The position numbers were made by a program, and so were the translations under genes. A stretch of 64,000 nt of DNA. It comes from Stachybotrys elegans. Its lineage: Eukaryota; Ascomycota; Sordariomycetes; Hypocreales; Stachybotryaceae. Under the pieces are notes generated by a model. The model was not told where the DNA came from. It ran no database searches and saw nothing but the letters and a program-made list of their open reading frames with translations. Each line of letters starts with the position of its first letter. Within the stretch, counting starts at the first letter, position 1. The stretch is taken from NCBI GenBank assembly GCA_020746835.1, contig JAGPNK010000016.1, forward strand, positions 855,844-919,843, given 5' to 3'. Positions 50,223 to 61,492 of the stretch are shown piece after piece.

Positions 50223-50838
50223 ATAAGAAATAGAGTATATAGTATAGAATATAATAAGGAAAAGAATATATAGTATAGAGTATAAATAATAAAGAGTAAA
50301 TAAATAGTAAAGATAGTATTTAGTACCCTAATAACTAATATAGTTATAAATAGTAAAGAGAAATAATAATAAGGCTATTATTAGGCTGCCTTTATATATA
50401 GGGTAGCTAACTGGCTAAGTGGCTTAGTAGCTAAGCTATAGGTGGCTATAACTTTATTACAAGCCACATATACACAGGCATATAATGCAATGGAATATCA
50501 AGCTAGTCTCTTATAGACATATATATATATATACATATATAGAGGGTTAGGGCAGGATTAGTGTCTGGCTAGGAAGCTTTAGTTAACTTATTAAATATGG
50601 TTATACTAATAGTATAGAGTATAAATAATAAAAAGTAAATAAATAGTAGAGATAGTATCTAGTACCTTAGTAACTAATATAGTTATAAATAGTAAAAAGA
50701 AATAATAATAAGGCTATTATTAGGCTACCCTTATATATATAGTAGCTAACTGGCTAAGTAGCCAAGTTATAGGTAGCTATAACTTTATTATAAGCCATAC
50801 TAAGCTTATGTATAGGCATGTAATACAATGGAATGTTA
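50223..50838 (-). mobile_element. E41: 5'-truncated E repeat nested in E40
   Basis: It is flanked by aataaggaattRta (50209-50222 and 50839-50852) and is split close to its 3' end by E42. About 250 bp remain without E42. Confidence 0.85.
50254..50609 (-). mobile_element. E42: 356-bp 5'-truncated E repeat nested in E41
   Basis: It is flanked by tagtatagaRtata (50240-50253 and 50610-50623), a target inside the E 3' end itself. Confidence 0.85.
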
Positions 50839-51769
50839 AATAAGGAATTATAGCTAAAGCCTAGGAAAAAGGTAAAGAAAAGGGCCCTAGGCTATATATA
50901 AGGCTAGTAATAGAGGCTAGCTATATTAATAACTATAAATAGCTATATATAGGGCCCTAGAATAATTAGCTTGGTTTTTTAGTATAGGTCTTTAATTAGC
51001 TTTTTACTTTAGTTATTAAATTAATTACTTTTGCTACCTAGAAATTATATATCTAATACCTCTATAATATAATAAGAAGAGTTAGAATAGACTATAATAG
51101 CTAAAGCGCTTAGAGGGTCAGTCTATGTATACTAGTCTAAGCAATGTATTAGAAGCTATAGTTATATATAGAAGGTACTATATAATGTATTAGAAGCTAT
51201 AATTATATATAGAAGGCTATAAAGGAACTATAGTTATATAAGAAGGTTAACTATCTTTAGATAAAACAGTAGCTAAGGATTAAAGAAGAGCTAGGCATAC
51301 TATACGCTATAAAGAAGTATATAATATAAAGGAGCCATAGGGGAAGCTCGGTATATATAATGTAGGGAACCTGCCTAGTCAGCAACGGTATATAGGAATA
51401 GGTCTAGGGTAAGCTAGAAAAGACAGTAAAAAAACAGTATAAGCCTTTTAAACCTTATACTTAGAAAGGGCTATTTTCTATATTCTTATAAAAGGCTTAC
51501 TATAATACTTCTCTAATATTAAAACTAAAAATATATTATATATCTTTAATAACTTAGATAGATCTAGCTAGTATACTATTTTTATTTTATTTACTATCTA
51601 AATAATTTTATATAGTTCTAAGAACTTTAATATAAGCTTTTTATTAGATTACTTTAGCTTAAGGTTCTTTATAAAAAGAAATATTTATTCTCTTTTAATA
51701 AAGTATTTATTAATCCTTACCTTATTATAGTACTTTATAAAGGATTTCTATACCTTTATAAGCTTTTAT

Positions 51770-51916
51770 TACCCTATATAGGCAGCCTAATAATGGCCTT
51801 ATTATTGTTTTTCTCTACTATTTATAACTATATTAGTTACTAGGGCACTAAGTACTATCTCTACTATTTATTTACTCTTTACTATTTATACTCTATACTA
51901 TATACTCTTTTCTTTA
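51770..51916 (+). mobile_element. E43: 147-bp 5'-truncated E repeat in Gypsy-3
   Basis: It starts taccctatataggcag. It is flanked by ttataagcttttat (51756-51769 and 51917-51930). Confidence 0.9.
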
Positions 51917-52051
51917 TTATAAGCTTTTATATTAGGCTTTTAAAATTATAATAAAACTTCTATAACTATAGTTCTATTTATTTATTTATAATTATAAAAT
52001 CTATATTTAATATCTCTAAATATCTTAGATTAAAGTTTTTTAATACTTTTA

Positions 52052-52262
52052 TAATAAGAAAAAGAGTATATAATATAGAGTATAAGTAGTAAAGAGTAAA
52101 TAAACAGTAGAGATAGTATCTAGTGCCCTAGTAACTAATGCAGTTATAAATAGTAGAGAGAAATAATAACAAGGCCATTATTAGGCTGCCCTTATATATA
52201 GGGTAGCCAACTGGCTGAGTGGCCGAGCTATAGGTAGGCACTATTACAAGCCACACTGAGCT
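52052..52262 (-). mobile_element. E44: 5'-truncated E repeat in Gypsy-3 integrase
   Basis: It keeps the 3' end (ataagaaaaagag) and stops near cacactgagctta. It lies within the integrase region. No clear target repeat was found. Confidence 0.78.
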
Positions 52263-53153
52263 TATATTTAATTATAATAAGATAATAAAGTCTATTAAAA
52301 TCTCTTTAAATAGCTTATTTAGGATTAATAATACTATAAACTTATTATAGAATTAATAATATCTTAAAATATAAATAGCTTTATATTAATATAGTAAGCC
52401 TTAGTAGTCTAGCTACTATAGTTATAATTAAACTTTTTAAATTCTCTATTTACTTATAGCTAATTCTTTAAGGCTTATATCTCTAGGTTTTATTTCTATA
52501 TCTTTTAAAGAGTATTCTTAATAGTCTTTAGTAATAGAGATATTTTTAAGATAGGCCTAAAGAATAGTTTATTACATTTTTATTATAAGTTTATAAATAG
52601 TAAGGACTTTTTTAAAATAGATCTAAAGAATAGCTAAAGAAAGGTTCCTTTTTAATTACTACTTTTCTATAGTAGTTTCTACTTCTATAGTCTATTTTAT
52701 TTATACCTTAGAATTCCTAGAAAGGACTAAAGGATAGCCTTACTACTCTATAGCTAGTGCTTATATTTCTATAGCTATATTCTTTATATACATCTAGATA
52801 AGTTTATAAATAGAGTTTCTTTAGCTTTTTAGTATTTAAGGCCTTAAAGAGTTAGTAAGTACTTTATTATACTCTATTTAAAAGAACTTCTCTAGCTTAA
52901 ATTATTCTAATTATAAAACCTCTTTAGAAATACTAATAATATACTATTATAAGCTCTTTAAATATCTATAGTATTCTAGTACTTAGATTAATATAATAGA
53001 GAATTAATAGGATTTATTAATTCTAGTTTATATTTAATTTAAAAGTTAAAAATATTTAATTCTTTTAATATTAAGCTTTATTAAAGACTTAGCTTTAGCT
53101 TAATTATCAAATAATAATAGTTTAGATAATTAATAAGTACTAGTACCTTATAT

Positions 53154-53309
53154 AATAAGGAAAAGAGTATATAATATAGAGTATAAATAATAAAAAGTAA
53201 ATAAATAGTAGAGATAGTATCTAGTACCTTAGTAACTAATATAGTTATAAATAGTAAAGAGAAATAATAATAAGGCTATTATTAGGCTGCCCTTATATAT
53301 AGGGTAGCT
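53154..53309 (-). mobile_element. E45: 5'-truncated E repeat at the Gypsy-3 break
   Basis: A 3'-end fragment stopping at gggtagct. The sequences on its two sides are unrelated and no target repeat is visible. A deletion may have removed the Gypsy-3 reverse transcriptase along with one flank. Confidence 0.75.
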
Positions 53310-53715
53310 ATTATAGGCCTATTAAGGCTGGCTTAAAATAAGGCTAAATAAATATATTAATTAATTTAAGGAGTAAAGGAAAAAGAAAAAAGAAACTAGT
53401 TAGTAGAGAATTTATATAGAAATAGCTTGGAATATATTGGCTTACTAATATTAGCTTATATAAACTATATCTATAATATTATCTCTCTTTCCCTTCTTAT
53501 ACTTATTATATATATAAAGTACTAAATAGCTAGGGATAAGCTATTTATTAAGTATATACTAAGTAATCTTACTCCTTTATAAATAATAAGCCTATAGTGC
53601 TTTACTATTAATAAGCCTATAGTATAGCTTTTAAATAAATTAAAGAACTTAAGTAAATTTATTATTATTATTACTATATTATACTAAAGTTATATTAAAA
53701 AAGAAAAAAAAAGAA
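53310..53715. other. AT-rich unassigned relic
   Basis: No E or Gypsy domain. A short duplication (aataagcctatagtRc) lies at about 53587 and 53611. Nothing else was recognised. Confidence 0.3.
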
Positions 53716-53719
53716 TAGA

Positions 53720-55220
53720 ATATATAATATAATATAATATAATATAATATCCCTCCTAAGCATGAGGTTTAAAAGGCTTGCACTGTTTTTTTCACTGTCT
53801 TTTCTAGCTTACCCTAGACCCATTCCCACACACTGTTGCTAACTAAGCAGGTTCCCTATATTATGTAGTACCTTCCCCCACGGCTCCTTTGCATTACATG
53901 CTTCTTTATAGCGTATACACATAGCTTCTGTATATAACTATGGCTTCCAATGCATTACACACTTCTATACACAACTATGGCTTCTAATATATTGCTTGTC
54001 TATTCTCTCTACAATATTATATTACAGGGGCATTAGGCATATAATTTAAAGGTAGCAAGAGCATTCAATTTAAAAACCAACCCTAAAAACCAACTAAAAA
54101 CCCTAACTAAAAAACCAAGCCAATTCCATTAGAGCTCCTAAAGCAAGCCAGCTCTATAGCTATTTATAGCCATTCTTAATATAGCTAGTCTCTACTACTA
54201 GTCTCTTAAATAGCTTTTTAAATAGCCTAGGGCCTTTTCTTTTACTTTTTTTTCTAGGCTTTAGTTATAATTTTTTATTAGAATTACTATATAAAGACAG
54301 TATATAGAAATTATTCTATTATATTCTAGACTATTAGTAATACTATTATTAGATTGCTTAAAAAGACTTACCTTAATAATAATATTATTAGAGATATAAA
54401 TAGAGGTAGTAGCTAGGGCTACTATAGCTACTAGAGTAGCTATATTATTATTAGTGTTATTATTTAATTCTATATTAATAGACCAGGTTTAAGTAATATA
54501 GATAAGGAATTCTTCTCTCTTAAGCCAGGGGCTTAAGGGCTTTATATAGCTATAGGCTGGTAAGCTAGGTATCTCCTTGCAACCATCTTTTTATTCTAAC
54601 GATTCAGGAAGCAGAACAAGCTTTTCGGCAGCTCTGTTGGCAGCCTGGAGCGATGGCTTTTCCAGCGTCAGTACGTCCTCAATGTCGTTGTCAAGCCGGT
54701 TCAAGCTCATCTAATGTGCAGGCAACCTTGTGGTTGCAGTCAGTCGAAGCTTTCCATTAGCATTGTGGCGCTCTCCATCTGGGCATAGGTCACAGCAAGG
54801 CTTCTGCAGCGTTGGCAACCTTACTCGATGAGTCAACCGAAGCTTCCCAGCCGGGCACCGTCAGAGCCTTCCATCTGGTCTGGCATGTGCATCTCTCATT
54901 TCGTCGCAGCCACCTGTGGCTTGGCCACTCGGCCAGTCGGCTACCCTGTACGGGCAGCCTGACAATGGCCTTGTTGTTATTTCTCTCTACTGTTTATAAC
55001 TATATTGGTTGCCAGGGCACTAGGCACTATCTCTACTGTTTATTTACTTTCTACTACTTATACCCTATACTATACACTCTTTTCCTCATTATATAATATA
55101 ATATATAATATAATATAATATAATATAATATAATATAATATAATATAATATAATATAATATAATATAATATAATATAATATAATATAATATATAATATAA
55201 TATACTATATAATATAGTAT
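53720..55220. repeat. Pentanucleotide microsatellite (TAATA)n, split by E46
   Basis: About 30 bp of the period-5 repeat lie left of E46 (53720-53750). More than 100 bp lie to the right (55091-55220), with minor interruptions near the end. Confidence 0.85.
53751..55092 (+). mobile_element. E46: full-length, best-preserved E repeat
   Basis: A copy of about 1.34 kb from ccctcctaagcatgagg to cttttcctcatta inside a (TAATA)n array, so its target repeat cannot be resolved. About 54565-55010 is GC-rich and nearly unmutated, giving the best view of the 3' half. Frames of up to 94 codons occur (54812-55096) but are not conserved in other copies. Confidence 0.93.
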
Positions 55221-57049
55221 ATTTTATTAATTAATTAGAAAGGGCTTTATTTATTTATTTAAATTTAATCTCTTTTTATTCTTTCTTTCTTTTTCTTTCT
55301 TTTTTCCTTTAATTTTTTATATTTTAGTTAGTATAACCCTTTCTCTATTATATATTAGCTATTTAACTATAACTTCTCTATTTCCTTCCTTTTCTAGCTA
55401 TTTAGCTAAAACTTTTGTATTTTACTTATATATTTTTTTCTAATCTTTTTTATTATATCTTAACTATTTAATACAATACTTACTTATATTTTATTAAATA
55501 ATTATAGTTATATTTAGATATATTATTATAAAATAGTAGTTAGTTATTAGTTCTATATATATCTCTATAATTTATATTAAGCTAGTAATTAGTTAGTAAG
55601 GTATTAGTAGTTATAGATTTTAGCTTATTATTTATTACTTATATACTAGCTATTTATTCTATACTAACTTACTATATAGTACTATTTCTAGTCTTTATTC
55701 TCTATCTCTTAGTCTTTAAATTAGTTATCTCTATAAAATAGCTACTAGTTATCTATAATAAGTATTCTCTATAAGTATAAGTATAATAGATTAGGCTTTA
55801 AACCTGCCTACTTTAACTAAGGTTCTATAAAGAATTGTCTTAAGTATATTTATAATATAGATTATAGCATTCTAGCTAGTAGATAGTAGCTAACTTATAG
55901 CTAGATACCTTACTTTATCTATATCTAGTAGCTAAAGGAATAGATTACTTATTTATTTATTACTTATTTATTACTAACTTACTAGGAATCCCTGGAATTT
56001 CTATATTAATAATCCCACTTAGCTTACTATTTAGTATACTTAATATTCTAGTTCTAATAGTAAGTCTAGATATTCTTATAAGCTAGTAAGATACTAGTTA
56101 ATAAATAGATAGTAGTTTATTAATAGCTAATTTATATTAATAGCTTAACTATATGCCTACTATATATAAGGTATATATAATGCTCTATAAGGCCTCTTTA
56201 ATATATAACACCTTTAATTCTAACAAGTAGCTTACTCTTTAGCTACTCTTTTATTATAAACTAATAGTTAATTTATTAATAGTAACTATTTTAAACTAGT
56301 AGAAAATAGGTATTCTTACTATATAGGAGTATAAGACTACTAGCTAGATTTTATATTCTTTTTAATTAAATAGTAAAGGCTATAGGCCTCATATCTAAGG
56401 GATTATTTTAAACTTTTAATATAAATATCTTTTTTACTATTTAGTAATTTATTAATTAATAACTTACTACTATATAGCTAAAGTTCTTTAGTATTTTAAT
56501 ACTATTATTTTCTTTCTCTAGACCTAGGCCTAGAAAGAGAATATTAATAAGGATTAGTCTAGCTAATTAACTAATAGTTAATTACTCTCTTATTGCTTTA
56601 TTATACTACAGCTACTATTATCTATAGAAATTATTACTTATAGAAATTAATATATATTACTTCCCCCCCCTTCTTTTCTCTACTATAATATACTCTTATT
56701 ACTAACTTATCTATAGATATTTTATATTCTCTATCTCCCTTTCTATTTTATATTACTAAAAGAGTAGTAATCTCTAGCTCCTTTACTAAAAGATTATTAT
56801 AGGGCTATTATTTATAGCTATTAGGCTAAATTTATATTTAAATTTATTTAAAGCTATTATATTTTTAAAGTTATTAAGTAGCTTTTATATAGATTTTATT
56901 TAAATCTTTTTAATAAATCTCTATCTTTCTAATTTTATTATAATCTATCTTATAAATCCTTACTTTTAAAATACTTTATATTTACTATTTCTTGTTTTTA
57001 AAGCTATTATCTTATTATATTAGTATTAGTTTTAGTTTTATATTATTAG
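55221..57049. other. AT-rich region beyond the 3' side of Gypsy-2
   Basis: Probably the Gypsy-2 3' end plus flanking DNA. A weak minus-strand match to a chromodomain-like segment near 56860-57000 could not be confirmed. A C8 tract lies at 56663-56670. No LTR pair was found. Confidence 0.3.
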
Positions 57050-57630
57050 TAACTTAGAAAGGTAGTAGATTATCTATAGTAGGTATTAATAGCTTAATAT
57101 AGAAATAGGGGTTTATTTATAAAGGTATATCTAACTCTATATTATAAGTATTAATAACTTTTATAATCTAGTATTTCTTATATATCTAGGCTAATTTTTA
57201 TAATCGCTAGTCTATATTAATATTCTTAAGGTTTAACTAAATCTAGTTATCTATTTAATAACTTAATACTAGAGTTTATTATTTATTAGCTATATCTTCT
57301 ATATACTATTATACTATAGCTATAGCTACTTATATAAAGAAAGTTATCTCTTTTAGCTTTTTAATAAAGCTTTCTATCTTTATTCTTTCTAAAGTAGTTA
57401 ATATTAAGCTATAAACTATAGACTTAATTATATCTATATAGTAACTATAAATAATAAAAAAAGAGCTAAATTCTATTATTAAGGTATTCTAGTTATTAAT
57501 AATAAGTATTATACTAAAATATAGCTATAACTAGTCTTTTTAAGTATATATAATAAAGGTATAGAAATAGACTAAGACTTTTTAATTTATTCTTTTTATA
57601 CTACTATCTGTCTCTAGATAGAAGGCTATA

Positions 57631-57834
57631 ATAATAATAAGGAAAAGAGTGTGTAGTATAGAGTGTAAGCAGTAGAGAGTAAATAAACAGTAGAGGTAGT
57701 GCCTAGTGCCCTAGCAACCAATGTAGTTATAAACAGTAGAGAAGAATAACAATAAGGCTATCGTTAGGCGTACAGGGTAGCCGACTGGCCGAGTGGCCGA
57801 GCTATAGGTAGCTGCAACTTCGTTATAAGCCACA
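57631..57834 (-). mobile_element. E47: 204-bp E repeat in Gypsy-2 integrase
   Basis: It is flanked by the exact 13-bp repeat atagaaggctata (57618-57630 and 57835-57847). The 3' tail shows extra TTA units (ataataataagg on the plus strand). It is GC-richer than its surroundings. Confidence 0.93.
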
Positions 57835-59766
57835 ATAGAAGGCTATATTAAGCTATTACTTAATCTTTATTAATTTATAGAATCTTTACTAGAACTTTCT
57901 AGTCTAGTTTATTTCTCTATTTAATATAATAGCCCTTAGAAATCTATAAAAATACTAAAAGTAATTAATAAATTACTTTATATATACTTCTATAGTAATA
58001 CTTAGTGTAGACTTCAGAATTACTCCTTTAAAGAGTTTATCTATAATAACCATTAAGTTAATTAGATCTCTATTTATAAAGACTAATAGCTTAACTATAA
58101 AATCTATAGATATCTTACTTTATAGCTACTCTAAAACTAATAATAGATAGAGAAATCTTTATTTAGTATATTACTATACTATCCTTTTACTATAGACTTT
58201 ATAGTTTTTAATAAAATATTTAATCTACTAATATAGCCTAGGCTAGAAATATCTATAACTAAGTAATACTATAGTTACTTCTTTACTAAGGTAATTTATA
58301 ATTATTAAGTTATATATATATTAAATTAGGGCTATTTAAAGTAGCTTATATATTAGTATTTAGATTCTTTTATAAAAGTATAAAATATTAATATTATTAA
58401 TTCTATATTCCATTATTAAAATAGCTAGTACTTACTATTATTAATCTCTATCTTTTTTAAAAAAAAATCTTTTATTATTTAATACTAACTTATATATTAC
58501 TTAATAGCTTTTATTAATAATAGTTTTTTAATTCTAAAGACTTTATAAGTTAGGGTTTATAAAGATTTTATTATTACTAAGGTAACTTTAACTATTAATA
58601 TTAATTATTATTACTTAGCTACTTTTTACTAAAAGATTATTTATTAATTACTTAGGCTATATAAATTATTATACCCTTCTAACTAACTATTTATATTTTA
58701 TATCCTTTAGTATATTCTACTCTTAGTAAGAAAGAGTATCTATCTATTTATTTATAGCTTTTAAATAGTAAACTATTTAAAAATAGTATTTCTCTAGCTT
58801 TTTTAATTAATAAGACTATTAATCTAAAAGATATTATATCTAGATAAAGTATTTAAAGTTCTTATAGTCTATTAAAATTATAAAAGGTTTTACTATACTC
58901 TTTAGCTTTACTTTTTATACTTTTAAATAGCTAACTATTACTAATAGCTTCTTATTATATATAGTATAATTATACTTTACTATATCTAGCCTATAAAAGT
59001 AATATACTATAGAGATAAGAACTCTTTATTTATTTTTCTATAATAAGTAACTACTAAGTATATAATCTAAGTAGTTTACTTTAATACTAGTTCTTTTATT
59101 AAGGTTCTACTAAGCTAATATAGATTTCTTAAGAAATTTACTCTTAAACTATTTAAAAGCTTTATTTTTATTACTTTTTTACTTAAATAGTATACCCTTT
59201 TTAATTAAGATTAATAGTAGTCCTACTATTTTAGTATATTTATTAATAAATTAATAATAGAAGTTAGAGAATCCTAGGAATAATTTAATACCTTTTACTA
59301 TTAAGAAAGCTTTCTATTTATAAATAGCTTATAGCTTCTTTAGGTCTATCTATATCCCTTTTTCTATTTCTATAATAAACCCTAGGTATTTAGTTTTTTA
59401 TATAAAGAACTTATATTTATTAATATCTAAGTATAGGCTAGTTACTTTAAAATAGCTAAATACTAGCTTAACTTTTACTAGATAATTATTTTATAAGCTA
59501 TTAGTCTAAACTAATATATTATTTAGATAGGCTAAGTAAAATTAGTCTAGATAATCTTATAGCAATTTATTAATATATTATTAAAAGATAGTAGAGATAT
59601 TTAATAGACTAAATAGAGTAACTAACTATTTAAATAAATCTAGCTTTATCTAGAAGACTATCTTTTATTTATTCCCTTTATAAATATATAGCTTATAGAA
59701 AGCTATTTTAATATTAAGCTTAATAAACTATCTAGCCTTTAATAAATTAAATAATATCTCTTTTAT

Positions 59767-59896
59767 AATGAGGAAAAGAGTATGCAGTATAGGGTATAAG
59801 TAGTAGAGAGCAAATAAACAGTAGAGATAGTGCCTAGTGCCCTAGCAACCAATGCAGTCATAAACAGTAGAGAGAAACAATAATAAGGCCATTGTT
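59767..59896 (-). mobile_element. E48: 130-bp E repeat in Gypsy-2 reverse transcriptase
   Basis: It is flanked by the exact 13-bp repeat atatctcttttat (59754-59766 and 59897-59909). Removing it restores the continuous reverse-transcriptase relic. It is little mutated. Confidence 0.93.
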
Positions 59897-61060
59897 ATAT
59901 CTCTTTTATTAGGGATAGTAAATATCTATCTATTTTTATTATCTAATTAAGTATAGAATAGTCTATATAGAATTATAGGCCTCTTTCTAACTTTTATATA
60001 AACAGAATAAAGACTCTAGCTAGAGAGCTATTTATATAGATATAGCCTTTATTTAATAGCTTAATAAGTATCTTTCTTAAGACTAATAATTTATTCTATA
60101 TTATACTATATAAGAGTCCCTATAGTAATTAGAATATTATTCTATTAGAGTTAGAGAGAAGCTTAATTATATAGTCTATTTCTTTTTTATAAAAAGATAG
60201 CTTATTATCTATTTCTTTTTTAAATAGATCTTAAAATTCCTTTAGTTCTCTAGGTAAGGTATTTTTAACCTTTATTTCTTTCTTAGAGATAAGGGCTTTA
60301 TTAATATTAGCTAGGATTATTAAGAAAATAGTTATTAGCTTCTTTATAGCTATTTCTTTTCTCTAAGCATATTAAAGCTATATTTCTATAGCTATCTCTA
60401 CTAGCTAGACTATATTCTTTATATTTTATATTCTTTTATTAACTAGAGAATAGCTATTCTTATATAATTATAAATGCTTTATTTACTTTAAAATAAATAT
60501 ATACTTTTTTATATAATATAGTATATTTTCTATATCTATCTAGGGTTTTCTAAGGATAATATTATAAACTAAATTATTAATTATATATATTTAAACTTAG
60601 TAAGTATAGCTATTAAGGTCTAGATTAAAGTATATAACTTTATTAATAATTCCCTTAGAATTAATAGCTTATTATGGCTATTTTAAGAATATAATAATAT
60701 ATAAAAAGGCTAGTTTATGAAGTAACTAAAGGTAAACTATTAAATAGTAAAGATACTTCAGGTCTATTAAAGCTTAAATAAAGTATATTTTATTATAAAA
60801 TATACTAACTAGAAATAGGTTTATATTTATTATTAGTATCTTTATTATTACTTTATTACTATCCCTTAGCTTATATTTCTATATATATCTATATATAAAA
60901 GTAGCTAGTTTTCTATCTTCTATTTATTCTCTAGATTAGGCTTATTATCTTTATTATTTATAATAAAAGCTACTATATAAATAGTCTCTAGCCTTTTAGT
61001 TAATAAAAAGAAATAGTAAGCAATTCTATAGTTTCTATACCTATAGTAAAGGTAATATTC

Positions 61061-61358
61061 TTCTACCTTATACTTCTTATATTCTTTATTAATTATTTAG
61101 TAAGCTTACTATTTCTTTACTAGCTTAAAGTAAGTACTTTCTACTATAATTATAGCTATATCTTTCTTAATATCTATCTTTAGATAGAGTATACTTAATA
61201 CTTTTTTTTTAACTACTTTAGTATACTAATACTATACTTAAGTATCTCTATTTATATATTACTTTCTATCTAGCTATAATATATTATATCTTTTTAATAT
61301 AGTTATAGTATTCTATAGATATACTTATTAGTATTAATATACTCTTTAGCTATATTGT
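61061..61358 (-). pseudogene. Decayed gag of Gypsy-2
   Basis: The region upstream of the zinc knuckle on the minus strand, position-wise the gag body. It is lysine-rich in the expected frame but carries no diagnostic motif. Confidence 0.4.
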
Positions 61359-61492
61359 CATGTGACGTGTAGTGGTGTGAGATTGATGTATTGTCTAAGC
61401 TAGTAACTGGGTTCTCTATTAGTCTAATTATCTAATGTATTAGGCTAGGGCCCACTATTAGTTAGGTTAGGTCTTTGGTCTATACTATAATA
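61359..61492. mobile_element. S element copy 2, little mutated
   Basis: About 134 bp related to the insertion at 37235. Shared blocks include tattgtctaagctagtaact, ctaattatctaatgtattag and gcccactat. It keeps C and G positions lost in copy 1. No flanking duplication was recognised. Confidence 0.65.

Larger units (their letters stand above)
49346..51469 (-). mobile_element. E40: full-length E repeat inserted in Gypsy-3
   Basis: It is flanked by the 13-bp repeat gctattttctata (49333-49345 and 51470-51482), exactly between the integrase tail and the chromodomain. It carries E41 and E42. Near 49700-49760 it has the subfamily segment also found in E3. Confidence 0.92.
49180..53150 (-). pseudogene. 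Gypsy-3: RIP-inactivated Ty3/Gypsy chromovirus pol, 5'-truncated
   Basis: A minus-strand, stop-ridden frame interrupted by E40, E43 and E44. RNase H end at about 52985-53150 (VLINYLNYYYL, then LKELNIFNF). Integrase core near 52275-52315 reads KEILIDFIILL, matching the first Asp motif. An integrase C-terminal GPY/F-like module at about 51510-51690 reads SSKKLILKFLELYKIIxIVN, then YNIFLVLILEKYYSKP. After E40, at about 49180-49332, a chromodomain follows (DNKIYKVKYIIKYREYYYRK, then YFIK with a stop where Trp is expected). Reverse transcriptase is missing upstream, where E45 and unrelated DNA begin. Chromovirus chromodomains bind methylated histone H3K9; that role is from the family, not shown here. 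Confidence 0.82.
57050..61060 (-). pseudogene. Gypsy-2: RIP-inactivated Ty3/Gypsy gag end and pol
   Basis: Minus-strand relic with domains in Ty3/Gypsy order, read from high to low coordinates. The gag CCHC zinc knuckle at 61013-61054 has every Cys and His position now Tyr. The protease C-terminal part is at about 60430-60560 (NIILRKP, then IDIENILYYIKKYIF). Reverse transcriptase spans about 58950-60290 (ELKEFxDLFKKE; LVLRKILIKLLNKGYI; YLDINKYKFFI; KYLGFIIEIEKGI; LFLGFSNFYYxFI). RNase H is near 58900 (YNYTIYNKKLLVIVSYL). Integrase lies at about 57150-58250 (SIDFIVKLLV; LINLMVIIDKL; LETDSSIKRIN), and its C-terminal module near 57060-57240 reads YNIELDIPLQINPYFYIKLL. E47 and E48 interrupt it. 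The number of stops excludes function. Confidence 0.87.

Noticed and set aside
3133..55092. E copies as solo LTRs or DNA-transposon derivatives
   Set aside because: There are no inverted termini and no TG...CA ends. Target repeats are 11-16 bp and not fixed, and copies are truncated at one end only, none of which fits LTRs or cut-and-paste elements.
54812..55096. 94-codon plus-strand frame
   Set aside because: It lies in the little-mutated 3' half of E46. The same stretch in other E copies has no frame, and the coded sequence has no recognisable feature. It is open only because RIP has made few stops here.
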